The notes under the pieces are model-generated. The model worked only from the letters and a program-made list of their open reading frames with translations. It did not search any database and was not told the DNA's origin. Below are positions 47,473 through 58,405 of a DNA stretch of 64,000 nt, piece after piece. Source of the DNA: Vibrio zhanjiangensis (GTDB lineage: Bacteria; Pseudomonadota; Gammaproteobacteria; Enterobacterales; Vibrionaceae). The stretch's first letter is position 1. Every line of letters starts with the position of its first letter. Made by a program: the position numbers and the translations under genes. The stretch spans positions 174,264-238,263 of the forward strand of contig NZ_BSPW01000021.1 of assembly GCF_030161235.1 (NCBI RefSeq), given 5' to 3'.

Positions 47473-47534
47473 TCGGTGATTGATACTTAAATAAAATGCT
47501 ATTGGCAGTATTGTAGCGCTTTTCGGAGGCAATT

Positions 47535-48467
47535 TTGGATAAGATTTTTGTGGAAGAGGCTGTGTCTGAGTTACACACGCTTCAGGATGTAATTCGTTGG
47601 ACGGTAAGTCGCTTCAATGCTGCGAACCTATTTTATGGACAAGGTACTGATAACGCATGGGATGAGGCGTTACAACTTATTCTTCCTACCCTGTATTTAC
47701 CTATTGATGTTCCTCCGCACGCTTTGAATTCTCGCTTAACCAGCAGTGAAAGGCTACGTGTTGTCGAAAGGGTCGTAAAGCGTATCAACGAGCGAACGCC
47801 AACGGCTTATTTAACCAATCGTGCATGGTTTTGTGGTTTGGAATTCTTTGTTGATGAGAGAGTCCTTATTCCACGTTCTCCAATCGGGGAGCTCATTCAA
47901 GCCGATTTTCAACCTTGGCTTATTGAACAACCGACCCGGATAATGGATCTTTGCACTGGGAGTGGATGTATTGCGATTGCGTGCGCCCATGCTTTCCCTG
48001 AGGCTGAAGTGGACGCCATTGATATTTCTTCTGATGCATTGCAGGTGGCGGAACAAAATATACAGGATCATGGAATGGATCAGCAGGTGTTTCCTATTCG
48101 TTCGGATCTGTTTAGGGATCTCAATAAAGAGCAATACAACCTCATTGTTTCGAATCCGCCTTATGTTGATGAAGAAGATATGAATAGTTTGCCTGATGAG
48201 TTTACCCATGAACCCGAGCTGGGTTTAGCCGCTGGAACGGATGGATTGAAGATAGTAAGGCGTATTCTTGCGAATGCACCTGATTACTTAACAGAAAAAG
48301 GGATACTTATCTGCGAGGTCGGTAATTCAATGGTTCATATGATGGAGCAATATTCACATATTCCATTTACTTGGATTGAATTTGAGAATGGAGGCCATGG
48401 TGTGTTTATGCTGACACGAGCCCAATTGCTTGAACATGCTCAAGAGTTTTCCATCTACAAAGACTAG
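47535..48467 (+). CDS. prmB: 50S ribosomal protein uL3 N5-glutamine methyltransferase
   Basis: Methylates a glutamine of ribosomal protein L3. 310 residues: N-terminal helical recognition domain, SAM-binding [20 protein letters not shown] (about residue 136) and the catalytic NPPY ([17 protein letters not shown]). Starts at TTG 47535 with GGAGG 6 nt before. It is divergent from smrB and lies upstream of aroC, the usual enteric order. A terminator follows. Confidence 0.96.
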   Translation: MDKIFVEEAVSELHTLQDVIRWTVSRFNAANLFYGQGTDNAWDEALQLILPTLYLPIDVPPHALNSRLTSSERLRVVERVVKRINERTPTAYLTNRAWFCGLEFFVDERVLIPRSPIGELIQADFQPWLIEQPTRIMDLCTGSGCIAIACAHAFPEAEVDAIDISSDALQVAEQNIQDHGMDQQVFPIRSDLFRDLNKEQYNLIVSNPPYVDEEDMNSLPDEFTHEPELGLAAGTDGLKIVRRILANAPDYLTEKGILICEVGNSMVHMMEQYSHIPFTWIEFENGGHGVFMLTRAQLLEHAQEFSIYKD

Positions 48468-48497
48468 TGAGTTCGAATCGTTTGATTTTATGAGTAG

Positions 48498-48525
48498 CGC
48501 CAAGCCAATCCTAGCTTGGCGTTTT
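48498..48525 (+). terminator. Rho-independent terminator after prmB
   Basis: CGCCAAGC (48498-48505) pairs with GCTTGGCG (48514-48521), 8-nt loop, followed by TTTT. About 30 nt after the prmB stop, so aroC probably has its own promoter in 48526-48645. Confidence 0.8.
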
Positions 48526-48645
48526 GGTATCCTAATCGAAAAATAGATCGGTTTAGGGCTTTACATCAATCACTAATCAAGCGACTATGAAATTATTAAA
48601 ATTTAAAGTGTAAGTTATTATTTACAGTCTGAGGTAGAGGAAGTA

Positions 48646-49731
48646 ATGGCAGGAAACAGTATCGGACAACATTTCCGAGTCACCACATTTGGAGAAAGTC
48701 ACGGTATCGCATTGGGTTGCATTATTGATGGGTGTCCTCCGGGGTTAGAAATTACCGAATCAGATATTCAGGTGGATCTTGACCGCCGCCGTCCTGGAAC
48801 TTCCCGTTATACTACCCAGCGTCGAGAGCCTGATGAAGTAAAAATTCTTTCTGGAGTATTTGAAGGTAAAACAACAGGAACATCGATTGGTTTGCTCATT
48901 GAGAATACAGATCAACGCTCGAAAGACTATTCAGAGATTAAAGATAAATTCCGTCCTGGACACGCTGATTACACCTATCACCAAAAGTATGGTATCCGTG
49001 ATTATCGTGGTGGAGGTCGTTCTTCAGCTCGTGAAACCGCAATGAGAGTGGCTGCTGGTGCTGTGGCCAAAAAGTACCTCAAACAAGAATTTGGTATTGA
49101 AATTCGCGCTTACCTTTCACAAATGGGTGATGTCTCGATTGATAGTGTAGATTGGGCTGAAATTGAGAACAATGCTTTTTTCTGTCCAGATGCCAGTAAA
49201 GTTGAAGCCTTTGACCAATTGATACGAGATCTCAAGAAACAAGGTGATTCAATTGGCGCAAAACTGCAAGTTGTCGCAACCAATGTTCCTGTCGGTTTGG
49301 GAGAACCTGTTTTTGATCGCTTAGATGCAGATATCGCGCATGCCTTAATGAGTATTAATGCTGTTAAAGGTGTGGAAATTGGTGATGGGTTTGATGTGGT
49401 TAGCCAGAAAGGCAGCCAGCACCGAGATACCCTTTCCCCTGATGGTTTTGGTAGTAATCATGCTGGTGGTATTCTCGGCGGCATCTCTACCGGTCAAGAT
49501 ATTGTTGCGAATATTGCGCTTAAGCCTACATCGAGTATTACAGTGCCTGGAGATACCATTACTAAGCATGGTGAGCCTACCCAGCTCATAACGAAAGGTC
49601 GACATGATCCATGTGTGGGTATTCGAGCGGTACCGATTGCAGAAGCTATGTTGGCCATAGTCGTTATGGACCATTTACTGCGCCATCGTGGCCAGAATCA
49701 TGGGGTTAATACTGATACACCTAAAATTTAA
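48646..49731 (+). CDS. aroC: Chorismate synthase
   Basis: FMN-dependent enzyme that makes chorismate from EPSP, last step of the shikimate pathway. 361 residues. Signatures: [18 protein letters not shown] near the start, [39 protein letters not shown], and the C-terminal [18 protein letters not shown]. Length matches E. coli (361). ATG 48646 follows GAGGAAG. A symmetrical terminator separates it from the convergent TRIC gene. Confidence 0.97.
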   Translation: MAGNSIGQHFRVTTFGESHGIALGCIIDGCPPGLEITESDIQVDLDRRRPGTSRYTTQRREPDEVKILSGVFEGKTTGTSIGLLIENTDQRSKDYSEIKDKFRPGHADYTYHQKYGIRDYRGGGRSSARETAMRVAAGAVAKKYLKQEFGIEIRAYLSQMGDVSIDSVDWAEIENNAFFCPDASKVEAFDQLIRDLKKQGDSIGAKLQVVATNVPVGLGEPVFDRLDADIAHALMSINAVKGVEIGDGFDVVSQKGSQHRDTLSPDGFGSNHAGGILGGISTGQDIVANIALKPTSSITVPGDTITKHGEPTQLITKGRHDPCVGIRAVPIAEAMLAIVVMDHLLRHRGQNHGVNTDTPKI

Positions 49732-49738
49732 ACTAAGT

Positions 49739-49756
49739 GGCTCCTTCTAAGGAGCC
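49739..49756. terminator. Bidirectional terminator between aroC and the TRIC gene
   Basis: GGCTCCTT (49739-49746) and AAGGAGCC (49749-49756) with a 2-nt loop, then ATTTTCATTT on the plus strand. The stem is close to both stop codons, so it may serve both transcripts. Confidence 0.7.
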
Positions 49757-49779
49757 ATTTTCATTTATTGTTTTGCTAC

Positions 49780-50403
49780 TTAGTGAAGTGAGCTTTCGCT
49801 CTCAAGGTGAAAAGAAGGTAAGCGCCACTTAAAGCGCACCGCAGCCATACGAATGAGATAACCCACTACCAATGTGGTTATAGTTGCCGTAACGTCATTA
49901 ATGCCAAATTCAGTAAGAGAGAGATATAATCCTGATGATATGATCGCGACAGAGGCATACAGCTCTTCATGCAGGACTAAAGGCGTTTGGCGACAGATTA
50001 AATCTCGTAGTAGGCCTCCAAATACACCAGTGACCAACGCGGATACAATACAAATTAGTGGATGGAGACCCATACCCACAGCAATCTTAGTTCCTATAAT
50101 GCTGAACACAATTAAACCCAGTGCGTCTAGGCGGATAAAAAGCCCTTTTAGCTTTATAATCCACTTAGCTAAGCCAGTTGTGACTATACCCGCAATACAG
50201 GTGATTGCGAGAAAGTGAGGGTGTTCAACCCAGCCAAGTGGGTAGTGGCCCAGCAGGATATCGCGTACGGTCCCACCACCGATGGCTGTAGCGCTAGCCA
50301 CAAGCATAACACCAAACCAATCCATTTTTCTCCGGCCAGCACTTAATGCTCCGGTCATGGCTTCAGCCGTGATGCCAATGATATACAAAATACTTAATAA
50401 CAT
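49780..50403 (-). CDS. TRIC-family cation channel protein (YicG-like, UPF0126)
   Basis: Inner-membrane protein of 207 residues with seven predicted helices in two repeats, as in the prokaryotic trimeric intracellular cation channel family. Each repeat has the glycine-rich bend: GGGTVRDILLG (about residue 42-52) and GGLLRDLICRQTP (about 129-141). The physiological ion is not certain; crystal structures of the family suggest potassium/sodium conductance. In E. coli, yfcA and mepA lie between aroC and epmC; here this gene takes that position. Confidence 0.88.
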   Translation of the reverse strand: MLLSILYIIGITAEAMTGALSAGRRKMDWFGVMLVASATAIGGGTVRDILLGHYPLGWVEHPHFLAITCIAGIVTTGLAKWIIKLKGLFIRLDALGLIVFSIIGTKIAVGMGLHPLICIVSALVTGVFGGLLRDLICRQTPLVLHEELYASVAIISSGLYLSLTEFGINDVTATITTLVVGYLIRMAAVRFKWRLPSFHLESESSLH

Positions 50404-50614
50404 TGTTTCACCCTAGGTGATGAGGTTGGTAAACTTTCTATTGAAAACTTAGTCAATAGGATTCTATTGTGAAATGTGATCTATGACGAATGATATTTTC
50501 TCACAAAAAAAGCGCTTTTAGCATAAATATTTCTAATGTTAATAAGTCGGTGGTTACAACGAAAAGTTAAAGTGAGAGAATACCCATAGCTGTATTTAAC
50601 ACAACGTTTGAAGA

Positions 50615-51145
50615 ATGAGTCATCACTATCAAGATCTAATCAATATTTTTAATCATATCTTTCTTCCTGAGTACAACACTCGCTTGGAGCTTGGAGGTGA
50701 TGAGCCGATATACCTGCCAGCCGATGAAACACATGCGAATCATAGAATTATTTTTGCTCGCGGATTTTATGCATCTGCACTTCATGAGATTGCCCATTGG
50801 TGTGTAGCAGGGCCAAAAAGACGCTTATTGGAAGACTTTGGATATTGGTATGAGCCTGACGGCCGTACAGAAAGTGCTCAAGCTGAATTTGAAAAAGTAG
50901 AAATACGCCCTCAGGCCTATGAATGGATACTATCTATGAGTGCGGGCTTTCCGTTTACTGTAAGCTGCGACAATCTTAACGGTGAATTTGAACCTGATCG
51001 GTTGGCTTTTATGAACAAAGTACACCAAGAGGTAGGCAGAATTTTTGTGAGTGGTTTTCCTCTGCGAGTTAGCCTTCTTTCTGACGCTTTGAGGCAGTTT
51101 TATAATCAACCAGAACTGGATTACTCAATGTTTGAAATCAAATAA
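50615..51145 (+). CDS. epmC: Elongation factor P hydroxylase EpmC
   Basis: Hydroxylates the lysylated Lys of elongation factor P after EpmA and EpmB. 176 residues: YQDLINIFNHIFLPEYNTRLELGGDEPIYLPA at the start, and a metal-binding-like ALHEIAHWCVAGPKRRLLEDFGYWYEPDGR with HExxH spacing, diagnostic for EpmC/YfcM. In E. coli it is adjacent to yfcL; here two minus-strand genes lie between them. Confidence 0.93.
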   Translation: MSHHYQDLINIFNHIFLPEYNTRLELGGDEPIYLPADETHANHRIIFARGFYASALHEIAHWCVAGPKRRLLEDFGYWYEPDGRTESAQAEFEKVEIRPQAYEWILSMSAGFPFTVSCDNLNGEFEPDRLAFMNKVHQEVGRIFVSGFPLRVSLLSDALRQFYNQPELDYSMFEIK

Positions 51146-51147
51146 AA

Positions 51148-51168
51148 CGAGCCATGTCGCATGGCTCG
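51148..51168 (-). terminator. Terminator of the lipoprotein operon (minus strand)
   Basis: CGAGCCATG (51148-51156) and CATGGCTCG (51160-51168), 3-nt loop; on the minus strand it is followed by TTTTATTT. It lies 20 nt after the stop of the lipoprotein gene and 3 nt after that of epmC, so it may act on both. Confidence 0.8.
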
Positions 51169-51188
51169 CTTGGGACTGAATTTTGCTT

Positions 51189-51668
51189 TCACTGAATGAG
51201 CCAGGTCGTTTCGGCTTGGTTGTTGTGGCTTAATGTGTAAATTAAGGGATTGGTATTGGGTTCCATGATGTTCACGACCGCAATCAGTGATTCGCAGTGG
51301 TTTGGAACTCGCAGTTGATAATTACCGGCCCCTGATTGTAGAGCCGCTTTGAGCAGACAGTTGTCATAGTTGATAGATTCAATACCACCGCCAGCATTAT
51401 CACAAACGGATATGTAGACTTGAGAAGCGGCGAGATGTGGCAGAGAAACTGTAATCTCAACATCATACACTGAAGCCAAGTTATTGCTGTGGTCGATTTG
51501 GATATCGGCGATACGAGTTGTGCTGGCTGTGACAGCGCTGGGTGTTGAGCTAGCTGTTGAGTTGATTGATCCGCTGCTAGTTTCACCGCCACCGCCACCG
51601 CCACCGCAACCGGAGATGGTCATCAGCATCGCAAACCCAAGTAACACTTTTATATGTATGTTATGCAT
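51189..51668 (-). CDS. Putative lipoprotein with polyglycine after the lipobox
   Basis: A 159-residue protein that I do not recognise as a named family. Residues 1-21 are a lipoprotein signal (VLLGFAMLMTISGC) with Cys21, followed by seven glycines and a Ser/Thr-rich linker up to about residue 50. The remainder looks like a small beta domain (VYDVEITVSLP and NYQLRVPNHCESL) with three further cysteines that could pair. Polyglycine after the lipid Cys is common in Vibrio and Shewanella outer-membrane lipoproteins. It is 13 nt downstream of the LruC gene, so both are co-expressed; I infer a functional pair at the cell surface. Confidence 0.75.
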   Translation of the reverse strand: MHNIHIKVLLGFAMLMTISGCGGGGGGGETSSGSINSTASSTPSAVTASTTRIADIQIDHSNNLASVYDVEITVSLPHLAASQVYISVCDNAGGGIESINYDNCLLKAALQSGAGNYQLRVPNHCESLIAVVNIMEPNTNPLIYTLSHNNQAETTWLIQ

Positions 51669-51681
51669 AGCTCCGTCCCCT

Positions 51682-53820
51682 CTAATCTATGAATATTTTG
51701 CTGTTTTGGTAGTTTTGATACCAAGTAGGCTCAGTACGTCCACTCGAATCTTGAGCGTATTCGTCAAATTTGTCATAGGCCTCTAGAATGTTGATTTGTT
51801 CATAGGGGTGTTTCCATGAAATGGGTATCTCTATTGCCCAAGGGAGGCCTTTTTCATCGTGATAGTGAGTATCACCGCTTGATGCATCTACCCCATAGGA
51901 TTTGTAGCGAGTGTCAAACTTGCTGGTTGGAGACTGGTTTTTGAGATGAATTTCTAAGCCTCTACCAGGGTATCCTCCAGAGACCTCGTGACCAATATCA
52001 CCGTAGTAGTGACCAGGAGCAGCGAAGATGAAGGGATCGTAAGGAAAGCTTGGCATATCAGAGTTGTTTACGGCATTGCTAAATGAGAAGGTAAGCGTCC
52101 AGTTTGGTCGGTATGCAGTACCACAATTTTCTTGGGTTCTGAACATAGTACAAAGCTCTGCTTCACCTGACTCGACTATATCTTTTAGGTCGTCTTGAAT
52201 GATGAATACCGCATCGTTCGTATCGGTTTCAAGGACAGTACCTGATTTGATTTGGTTGTTTACGTATAGTTGCACTGAGTCGGATTTGATGTCTTCCTTA
52301 GCGATATTGGGGAGACGAATTGCAAAACCTGAGTGATTATCTCCTCCAAGGGCAGCAAGTTTACCCTCGATTTTCATTCTTATAACTTGGTTATTGAGCT
52401 GATACTCTGTGTATTTCACATTCATGAGGACATCGTTCATGTCATAGTCCCCCCGCATAGGGTACTGGTCTTCATAAGCAAAGGAGGTATAGCCGCCTCC
52501 ACTAGGATAGATCTCAGTGACGACACCACTTTCGGTAATGTCTACTTGATAGTCTTCGACCTCGCCTGAGGGGACGCCTCCTGTGGGACCTATACCAGAG
52601 GTGTTGGATATCCTAAAACGAGCCCAAGTTTCTCCTGTCACAGCCCAAGTTGGCACCGAAAAGAAGATATTACTGGTGGAGTTTGTCATTGAATGATCAC
52701 TTATAATCTTCTCACTCGACTCAAATACACCGTCACGGTCAAAATCTATCCATGCATTCAACACTGAGTCGTTACCAGTACCTGATGCGGTGGCTATGAT
52801 TTTACTCGTTTGACCTACCTGAATTGGCACTGGGAATTGGATACCATCGTCGTCATCTGAGCCGTCTGAGACATCGTCACTCAGTGGGTATGGACTACCA
52901 TCGGTTTCTCCATCGATAACTGAGCCTAACTTAAGATCTGTCATACCGTGACGAGCACCTGATGATGCGAACATAGTTTGGTAGCTATCTGGTGCATCAC
53001 CAAAGTCTGTATACTCTGTGGGTTCAACTGGGGCTAGAGCGCAGCGTGCACCATCATTCGAGTTGCTTGATGGGCCATAGGCAAAAAATTCAGCGGAAGA
53101 GCTGGTACCATTGATGCTGATTTTGAACACGTAGCCGTTGCTGTTGTTACTGGCATAAAAGTTACCGTCCACATCAAAATATACAGCGCCGAAAGTGAGT
53201 TTATAGCCAAGTGCATTCTTGTTGAGTAATTGATTCAGCCTTGTCGTTGTGCCTGTATTGACGTTGATCTCCCATAGGTAACCATTAGAGTCAACTGAAT
53301 AGGCTAAAGCATTATCTGGATGAAAGGCTAAGTCGAAAATCGCTGGGTTTCCAAATCGGCTTGGCGGTGAAGTAAGCTCCATGATTAATGTGTCTAAATC
53401 GATGCGATAAAGACCGTAATTGGGTTTATATCCATACCAAGCGTTTTCATCCAAGGATACATCACCAACATATATAGCGGCTGGGGCGCCAGAGGGTTTC
53501 GTGACGCTCAATAATGTTTTAGTGAATGTTGAGTCAATGCGAGAAAGAGATTTGGTTCCATAATCCCAGCCATAAATAAAGTCATCGTGCTTGCTATAAC
53601 CAACCCCATTTATTTTCGCGGCACCTAAATTTGAGTCAAGCGTGACGTAGCTTCCTACATCAATGTTTACTCCATAGGAGACTGGTGTACCAGTGGGGTT
53701 TTGGATGAGAAATGCCTGCGTTGGACATGACGTGAAAGGAGTCTCTGCGAGTGCGTAGGTACTCTGACTCAGTGCCAACGTAAGTAAAGAGACTTTCATT
53801 GCCAAAGGCTTTATTTTCAT
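51682..53820 (-). CDS. Secreted LruC-domain protein with GEVED domain
   Basis: A 712-residue exported protein: signal peptide at 1-25 (VSLLTLALSQSTYALA), then a region to about residue 265 with repeated beta strands and DVDGNFYASNNSNGYVF-like motifs suggestive of a beta propeller. Next DFGDAPDSYQT and a domain ending SGEVEDYQVDI (GEVED type), containing an EF-hand-like DFDRDGVFESSEKI. The C-terminal 270 residues start with FAYEDQYPMRGDYDMNDVLMNV, the LruC signature. Probably calcium-binding and located at the surface or secreted. Function is unknown. It is first in an operon with the lipoprotein gene, inserted between epmC and yfcL. Confidence 0.82.
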   Translation of the reverse strand: MKIKPLAMKVSLLTLALSQSTYALAETPFTSCPTQAFLIQNPTGTPVSYGVNIDVGSYVTLDSNLGAAKINGVGYSKHDDFIYGWDYGTKSLSRIDSTFTKTLLSVTKPSGAPAAIYVGDVSLDENAWYGYKPNYGLYRIDLDTLIMELTSPPSRFGNPAIFDLAFHPDNALAYSVDSNGYLWEINVNTGTTTRLNQLLNKNALGYKLTFGAVYFDVDGNFYASNNSNGYVFKISINGTSSSAEFFAYGPSSNSNDGARCALAPVEPTEYTDFGDAPDSYQTMFASSGARHGMTDLKLGSVIDGETDGSPYPLSDDVSDGSDDDDGIQFPVPIQVGQTSKIIATASGTGNDSVLNAWIDFDRDGVFESSEKIISDHSMTNSTSNIFFSVPTWAVTGETWARFRISNTSGIGPTGGVPSGEVEDYQVDITESGVVTEIYPSGGGYTSFAYEDQYPMRGDYDMNDVLMNVKYTEYQLNNQVIRMKIEGKLAALGGDNHSGFAIRLPNIAKEDIKSDSVQLYVNNQIKSGTVLETDTNDAVFIIQDDLKDIVESGEAELCTMFRTQENCGTAYRPNWTLTFSFSNAVNNSDMPSFPYDPFIFAAPGHYYGDIGHEVSGGYPGRGLEIHLKNQSPTSKFDTRYKSYGVDASSGDTHYHDEKGLPWAIEIPISWKHPYEQINILEAYDKFDEYAQDSSGRTEPTWYQNYQNSKIFID

Positions 53821-53977
53821 CGATGCTTCCTCGCTAATCTGACTTGAATATCAGCTTAATTGCACACGGCATGCCAGAATGCGAGGTATTGATATTACAG
53901 GGATTTGCGTTGAAATTCTCAATGTGAGAAGCTTGCCATTCTTTTTGAGAAGCAAACTGATTAGGCATAAGTCCCAA

Positions 53978-54241
53978 ATGATTATTGAATATGAAGAGCA
54001 GCTCTTGGAGCTGATTGATGCAAGAATTTCCACTGCTTCCGATGACGAATTATTTGCTGGAGGCTATTTACGAGGTCATATCTCTTTGTCTGCCGCATCG
54101 TGTGAAGAGGAAGGTATCAATGATATTGATGAGTTGAAACGGCGCATACAAGCGAGTTTAGATGCTGCACGCTCTGAGTTGACCCCAGCTGACCGAACTA
54201 TTGTTCATGATCTTTGGATTGAATTGGTCAACCAGTCATAG
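53978..54241 (+). CDS. yfcL: YfcL family protein
   Basis: An 87-residue protein of unknown function that resembles E. coli YfcL: MIIEYEEQLLELIDARISTASDDELFAGGYLRGH at the start, and LTPADRTIVHDLWIEL at the end. The open frame extends to 53879, but those codons overlap the upstream region of the divergent LruC gene and do not fit the family, so ATG 53978 is used. Its ribosome site is weak. In E. coli it is next to epmC. Confidence 0.85.
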   Translation: MIIEYEEQLLELIDARISTASDDELFAGGYLRGHISLSAASCEEEGINDIDELKRRIQASLDAARSELTPADRTIVHDLWIELVNQS

Positions 54242-54375
54242 TCGAATACAGCATCGATAATATTGTAGGTTGTTCGAAATTTTTGAATATTCTGTTGTGT
54301 TTTTTGTTGTTGTTAGAGCGAGTATCTATCGATATTCTCTTGTTTGTATAATGAATGATAACAAGGAGTTTATTC

Positions 54376-54906
54376 ATGAAAGTTGTTGCTTTTGGAGCGT
54401 CAAGCAGTTCGACCTCGATTAACAAAACGCTGGCTAGTTATGCGGCTGATTTGATCTCTGGTGCTGAAATTAAGGTTTTAAATCTCAATGATTATGAAGT
54501 CCCTTTGTTTAGTGAAGACAAAGAGAAAGAAATTGGCCAAGCCGCCGGCGCAAAGGCATTTTTATCAGATATTGCTTGGGCTGATGTTCTGATCATTTCT
54601 TTTGCCGAGCACAATGGTTCATATACCGCGGCATACAAAAACCTCTTCGATTGGGCCACGCGAATTGAAAGAAATGTGTTTGCAGATAAGCCAGCGGTTT
54701 ACCTTTCCACTTCACCAGGGCCTGGCGGAGCTGCTAGTGTATTATCGGCGGCAATTGGGTCAGCTCCGTACTTTGGCGCGCAAGTAAAAGCTTCTCTTTC
54801 TATTGCTAGCTTTTACGAAAATTTTGACCTTAAAACAGGAAAATTAACCAACCCAACATTAGATGAGCAGCTAAAAACGGCTTTGGCCCAGTTGAGTATG
54901 GATTAG
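54376..54906 (+). CDS. NADPH-dependent FMN reductase family protein
   Basis: Flavodoxin-like oxidoreductase, 176 residues. FGASSSSTSINKTLASYAADL (residues 5-25) is the FMN phosphate-binding loop, FAEHNGSYTAAYKNLFDWATR the flavin-contact helix (about 76-96), and STSPGPGGAASVL the second flavin loop. Such proteins reduce FMN, quinones, chromate or azo compounds; the substrate here cannot be predicted. AAGGAG is well placed before ATG 54376. Monocistronic by position. Confidence 0.88.
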   Translation: MKVVAFGASSSSTSINKTLASYAADLISGAEIKVLNLNDYEVPLFSEDKEKEIGQAAGAKAFLSDIAWADVLIISFAEHNGSYTAAYKNLFDWATRIERNVFADKPAVYLSTSPGPGGAASVLSAAIGSAPYFGAQVKASLSIASFYENFDLKTGKLTNPTLDEQLKTALAQLSMD

Positions 54907-55005
54907 GCACTTTATGGCCTTTTAGCTTGTTACTGGCGGTTTCCTCTTGTTGGGCTGATAGGCATATAGGCCCAACAATTGAGCTTTCATCTCAACAATG
55001 ATGTA

Positions 55006-57018
55006 TTAGGTGATGGCTTTACCCTTTCTCAGTTTCCGTACCCACATCCGACTTGGATGAAGTTCTTCCAATACATCAATGGGTAAAGGAAGAGGATCGC
55101 CGCATATCTGTGATGCCAACGTTTCTGCTAGCAAAGGTGAGGAGGTTAATCCGCGAGATCCCAGCCCGAGCATACAAAATAGGTTGGGATACTGAGCAAC
55201 CTCTTCTGCATTTTCTATTGTGCTATTGGATAAATTTAGATAAATATGTTTGATTTCATCCAAATTGCCCACATTACCGAGAAATGGCAGATGATCTCGG
55301 CTAACACAGCGAATACCTTGACGGGACAAATTGCCAGAAATATTAACTTGCTGAGGCCAATCTTGATTGGCAATACATTTGCTTAATTTGTCTGCATTTT
55401 CCTGCTGAGCAATAGGATCGAATTTGTCATCAATATTGTTTCTGTCATAGCTTGCGCCGATGCAGTGGTGGCCATTGTTAACGTTGACAGGGGTTAAATA
55501 ACCATCGTAACAAACAACGGTTTTTAATCGGCTTAAATCGTTGGTTGTTGGAATATGGCTGACTTGCCCTTTAACTTGACCCAGAGGAATGGATTTGGTT
55601 TGTTTAAATTCCTGAAATTGGTGGCCATTGGCCACAATGACGGTATCATGAATAAATTCATGTTCCTTCGTTTCTAGAGTCCACTTAATACCGTCACCGT
55701 CTGGCAGCACATCGTTTATTTTGGTATTAAAATGAGCGCTAAATAGGGGATGTTCTAGCAATTCACTCACGAGCCCTTGTGTAAGTTCGGCTGGGCACAG
55801 CCATCCTCCTTTTGGATAGTGCATGCTATCGACATCGACAGGTAATCCAACTTTTTCATTTGTTTGCTCTGCATCTAAGTACTGGACAAGGTCAGTGCAG
55901 AAATGAGCTTTTTGCAATTTCTGTAGTTTGGAGCGTGACTTTTCACACCACATCAATTGAGTAACCCCACACCAATCGTGGTCGAATGATACAGAACTTG
56001 CCACTTGCTGGATAAATTGTCGAGCATACAAAAATGCAGGCGCAAAGACTCTTGAGACTCCTGTATGTGTTTCATTAAGTAAGGGGTATACGGCCCCTTG
56101 GCGATTACCTGAAGCGCCTTGTGCGGGGTGTGGATCTTGACAATATAAACTGACTCTTTGTCCTCTACGTATCAGTGCTTTTGCTAGCGTTGCACTGGCA
56201 ATCCCCCCACCAATAATGGCAATGGATTCAGTTGAACTGCTTCGGTGGCGCTGAAACCAAGGTTTGTAGTTAGTGTATGATTGTCTCTGAGCTATATGAC
56301 CAGCTATCATCTCTCGTTTGGTACCAAAGCCTTTGACTTTTTTCATCGTAAAACCCGCGTCTACTAATCCCCGTCGAACAAAACCAGCGGAGGTAAAAGT
56401 AGCGCAGGTACAATGTTGTTTAGCCAGCCTAGCCATACCGTCAAACAGTGTTTGGTTCCACATTTCAGGGTTTTTGCTTGGTGCAAAGCCGTCTAAAAAC
56501 CAAGCATCAATTACGCCGTCTCTGCTAACCGGGACTTTGGGTAAACAGTCTTTTATATCGCCAAACCATAGATCAAGTGTCACCATACCATTGGCGAGCA
56601 CAACACGATGGCATTCAGGGACTGCTGCGGGATAGTATTGCTGTAATTGCTCCGCATATTGGGCAAGCTCTGGCCAAGCGCTGTGAGCTTTGATTATGTC
56701 TTCTTGGTTTAGAGGATACTTCTCAAAACTCACAAAATGCAGTTCTTTTAGTGGCGAATCTGGGTTTTGACTTCTAAATTCTTCAAACCACTGCCAAACA
56801 GCAAGGAAATTGAGACCAGTTCCAAAGCCTGTTTCTCCTATAACAAATCGACGTTGGTCATAATCTTGCCATCTTTGAGGGAGATTATTTTGTTGGAGAA
56901 AAACGTAGCGTGTCTCTTCCAGACCATTAACGTTGGAGAAATAGACATCATCGAACTGGTCTGACACTGGAGTCCCTGAGTCATTCCAGCCCAATTGAGC
57001 ATTGGTAATAGAAGTCAT
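55006..57018 (-). CDS. mnmC: Bifunctional tRNA mnm5s2U34 biosynthesis protein MnmC
   Basis: Two enzymes in one chain that finish the 5-methylaminomethyl-2-thiouridine at the tRNA wobble position. 670 residues. N-terminal methyltransferase (about 1-245) with [18 protein letters not shown] and [16 protein letters not shown]-terminal FAD-dependent demodifying oxidoreductase from about residue 268 with [22 protein letters not shown] chose ATG 57018 ([13 protein letters not shown]), which fits the family; 32 extra in-frame codons upstream would overlap the region in front of fabB. The ribosome site is poor. Divergent from fabB, as in many gammaproteobacteria. Confidence 0.95.
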   Translation of the reverse strand: MTSITNAQLGWNDSGTPVSDQFDDVYFSNVNGLEETRYVFLQQNNLPQRWQDYDQRRFVIGETGFGTGLNFLAVWQWFEEFRSQNPDSPLKELHFVSFEKYPLNQEDIIKAHSAWPELAQYAEQLQQYYPAAVPECHRVVLANGMVTLDLWFGDIKDCLPKVPVSRDGVIDAWFLDGFAPSKNPEMWNQTLFDGMARLAKQHCTCATFTSAGFVRRGLVDAGFTMKKVKGFGTKREMIAGHIAQRQSYTNYKPWFQRHRSSSTESIAIIGGGIASATLAKALIRRGQRVSLYCQDPHPAQGASGNRQGAVYPLLNETHTGVSRVFAPAFLYARQFIQQVASSVSFDHDWCGVTQLMWCEKSRSKLQKLQKAHFCTDLVQYLDAEQTNEKVGLPVDVDSMHYPKGGWLCPAELTQGLVSELLEHPLFSAHFNTKINDVLPDGDGIKWTLETKEHEFIHDTVIVANGHQFQEFKQTKSIPLGQVKGQVSHIPTTNDLSRLKTVVCYDGYLTPVNVNNGHHCIGASYDRNNIDDKFDPIAQQENADKLSKCIANQDWPQQVNISGNLSRQGIRCVSRDHLPFLGNVGNLDEIKHIYLNLSNSTIENAEEVAQYPNLFCMLGLGSRGLTSSPLLAETLASQICGDPLPLPIDVLEELHPSRMWVRKLRKGKAIT

Positions 57019-57146
57019 AATGTGTGAAATTTTGTGATGAAGACAATAAACTGGTTGCGATTGTACGGTTTTATGGGAAAGCTGACCACTTTTAACCGAC
57101 AACTTAGTTATCATCTAGCTGATTTTTGAATTATAGGAATGTCATA

Positions 57147-58358
57147 ATGAAACGAGTCGTAATCACCGGTATGGGTATTGTTTCAAGTATCGGTAACAAC
57201 GTCGAAGAAGTTTTAGCGTCTCTTAAAGCAGGTAAATCTGGCATTACTGCCTCTGAGCAGTTCAAAGAACAAGGCCTACGTTCTCAAGTTTGGGGTGACT
57301 TAAAAATCAACCCAGCAGAATACATAGACCGTAAACAGATGCGCTTTATGGGTGATGCGGCTGCATATGCATACCTATCAATGCAGCAAGCGATAGAAGA
57401 TGCAGGCTTAACTGATGAGCAGGTATCCAATGACCGTACAGGTATTGTTGCCGGCTCTGGCGGTGCTTCTGCGTTGAACCAAGCTTTAGCGGTTGACACG
57501 ATGAGAGAGAAGGGGGTCAAACGTGTTGGCCCGTATATGGTACCACGTACTATGTCATCGACTGTATCTGCGTGTCTTGCGACACCTTTTAAAATTCGTG
57601 GTGTGAACTACTCAATGAGCTCAGCTTGTGCGACATCAGCACATTGTATTGGGCATGCGATGGAGCTTATTCAACTAGGCAAACAAGATATCGTTTTCGC
57701 TGGTGGTGGTGAGGAGCTAGATTGGACACAAACCATGATGTTTGATGCCATGGGTGCTCTTTCAACTAAATACAATGACACTCCAGAAAAAGCGTCGCGC
57801 ACTTATGATGCCGAACGAGATGGTTTCATCATTTCTGGTGGCGGCGGTATGCTTGTAATTGAAGAACTTGAGCATGCTCTAGCTCGCGGCGCAAAAATCT
57901 ATGGTGAGATTGTGGGCTATGGTGCGACGTCTGATGGCTATGACATGGTTGCTCCTTCTGGTGAAGGTGCGGTTCGTTGCATGAAGATGGCAATGCAGGA
58001 TGTTGATCGCATTGACTATGTCAATACTCATGGTACGTCTACGCCTGTTGGTGATGTTAAAGAACTTGGCGCTATTCAAGAGCTGTTTGGCAATGACAGC
58101 CCTGCGATTTCAGCAACGAAAGCGATGACAGGGCACGCTTTGGGCGCTGCAGGTGTTCATGAGGCTATTTATTCAACACTGATGCTAGATAACAACTTTA
58201 TCGCACCAAGTATTAATATTGAAAACCTAGACGAAGCGGCTAAAGGGCTCGATATTGTAACGCAAACTCGTGAAACAGAGCTAACAACGGTGATGTCAAA
58301 TAGTTTTGGTTTCGGTGGGACAAACGCCACCTTAGTGATCAAAAAGTACCAAGCATAA
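57147..58358 (+). CDS. fabB: 3-oxoacyl-[acyl-carrier-protein] synthase I
   Basis: Elongates fatty acids and is needed for unsaturated fatty acids. 403 residues. Catalytic Cys in [17 protein letters not shown] (about residue 163), His in [11 protein letters not shown] (about 298) and His in [12 protein letters not shown] (about 333). Start is ATG 57147 ([18 protein letters not shown]) after TAGGAA; seven in-frame upstream codons are unlikely. Followed by a strong terminator. Confidence 0.97.
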   Translation: MKRVVITGMGIVSSIGNNVEEVLASLKAGKSGITASEQFKEQGLRSQVWGDLKINPAEYIDRKQMRFMGDAAAYAYLSMQQAIEDAGLTDEQVSNDRTGIVAGSGGASALNQALAVDTMREKGVKRVGPYMVPRTMSSTVSACLATPFKIRGVNYSMSSACATSAHCIGHAMELIQLGKQDIVFAGGGEELDWTQTMMFDAMGALSTKYNDTPEKASRTYDAERDGFIISGGGGMLVIEELEHALARGAKIYGEIVGYGATSDGYDMVAPSGEGAVRCMKMAMQDVDRIDYVNTHGTSTPVGDVKELGAIQELFGNDSPAISATKAMTGHALGAAGVHEAIYSTLMLDNNFIAPSINIENLDEAAKGLDIVTQTRETELTTVMSNSFGFGGTNATLVIKKYQA

Positions 58359-58405
58359 TCTCACGATTTCGTGAACAGTATTTTAAATACTGACGTCTGA
58401 TATTG

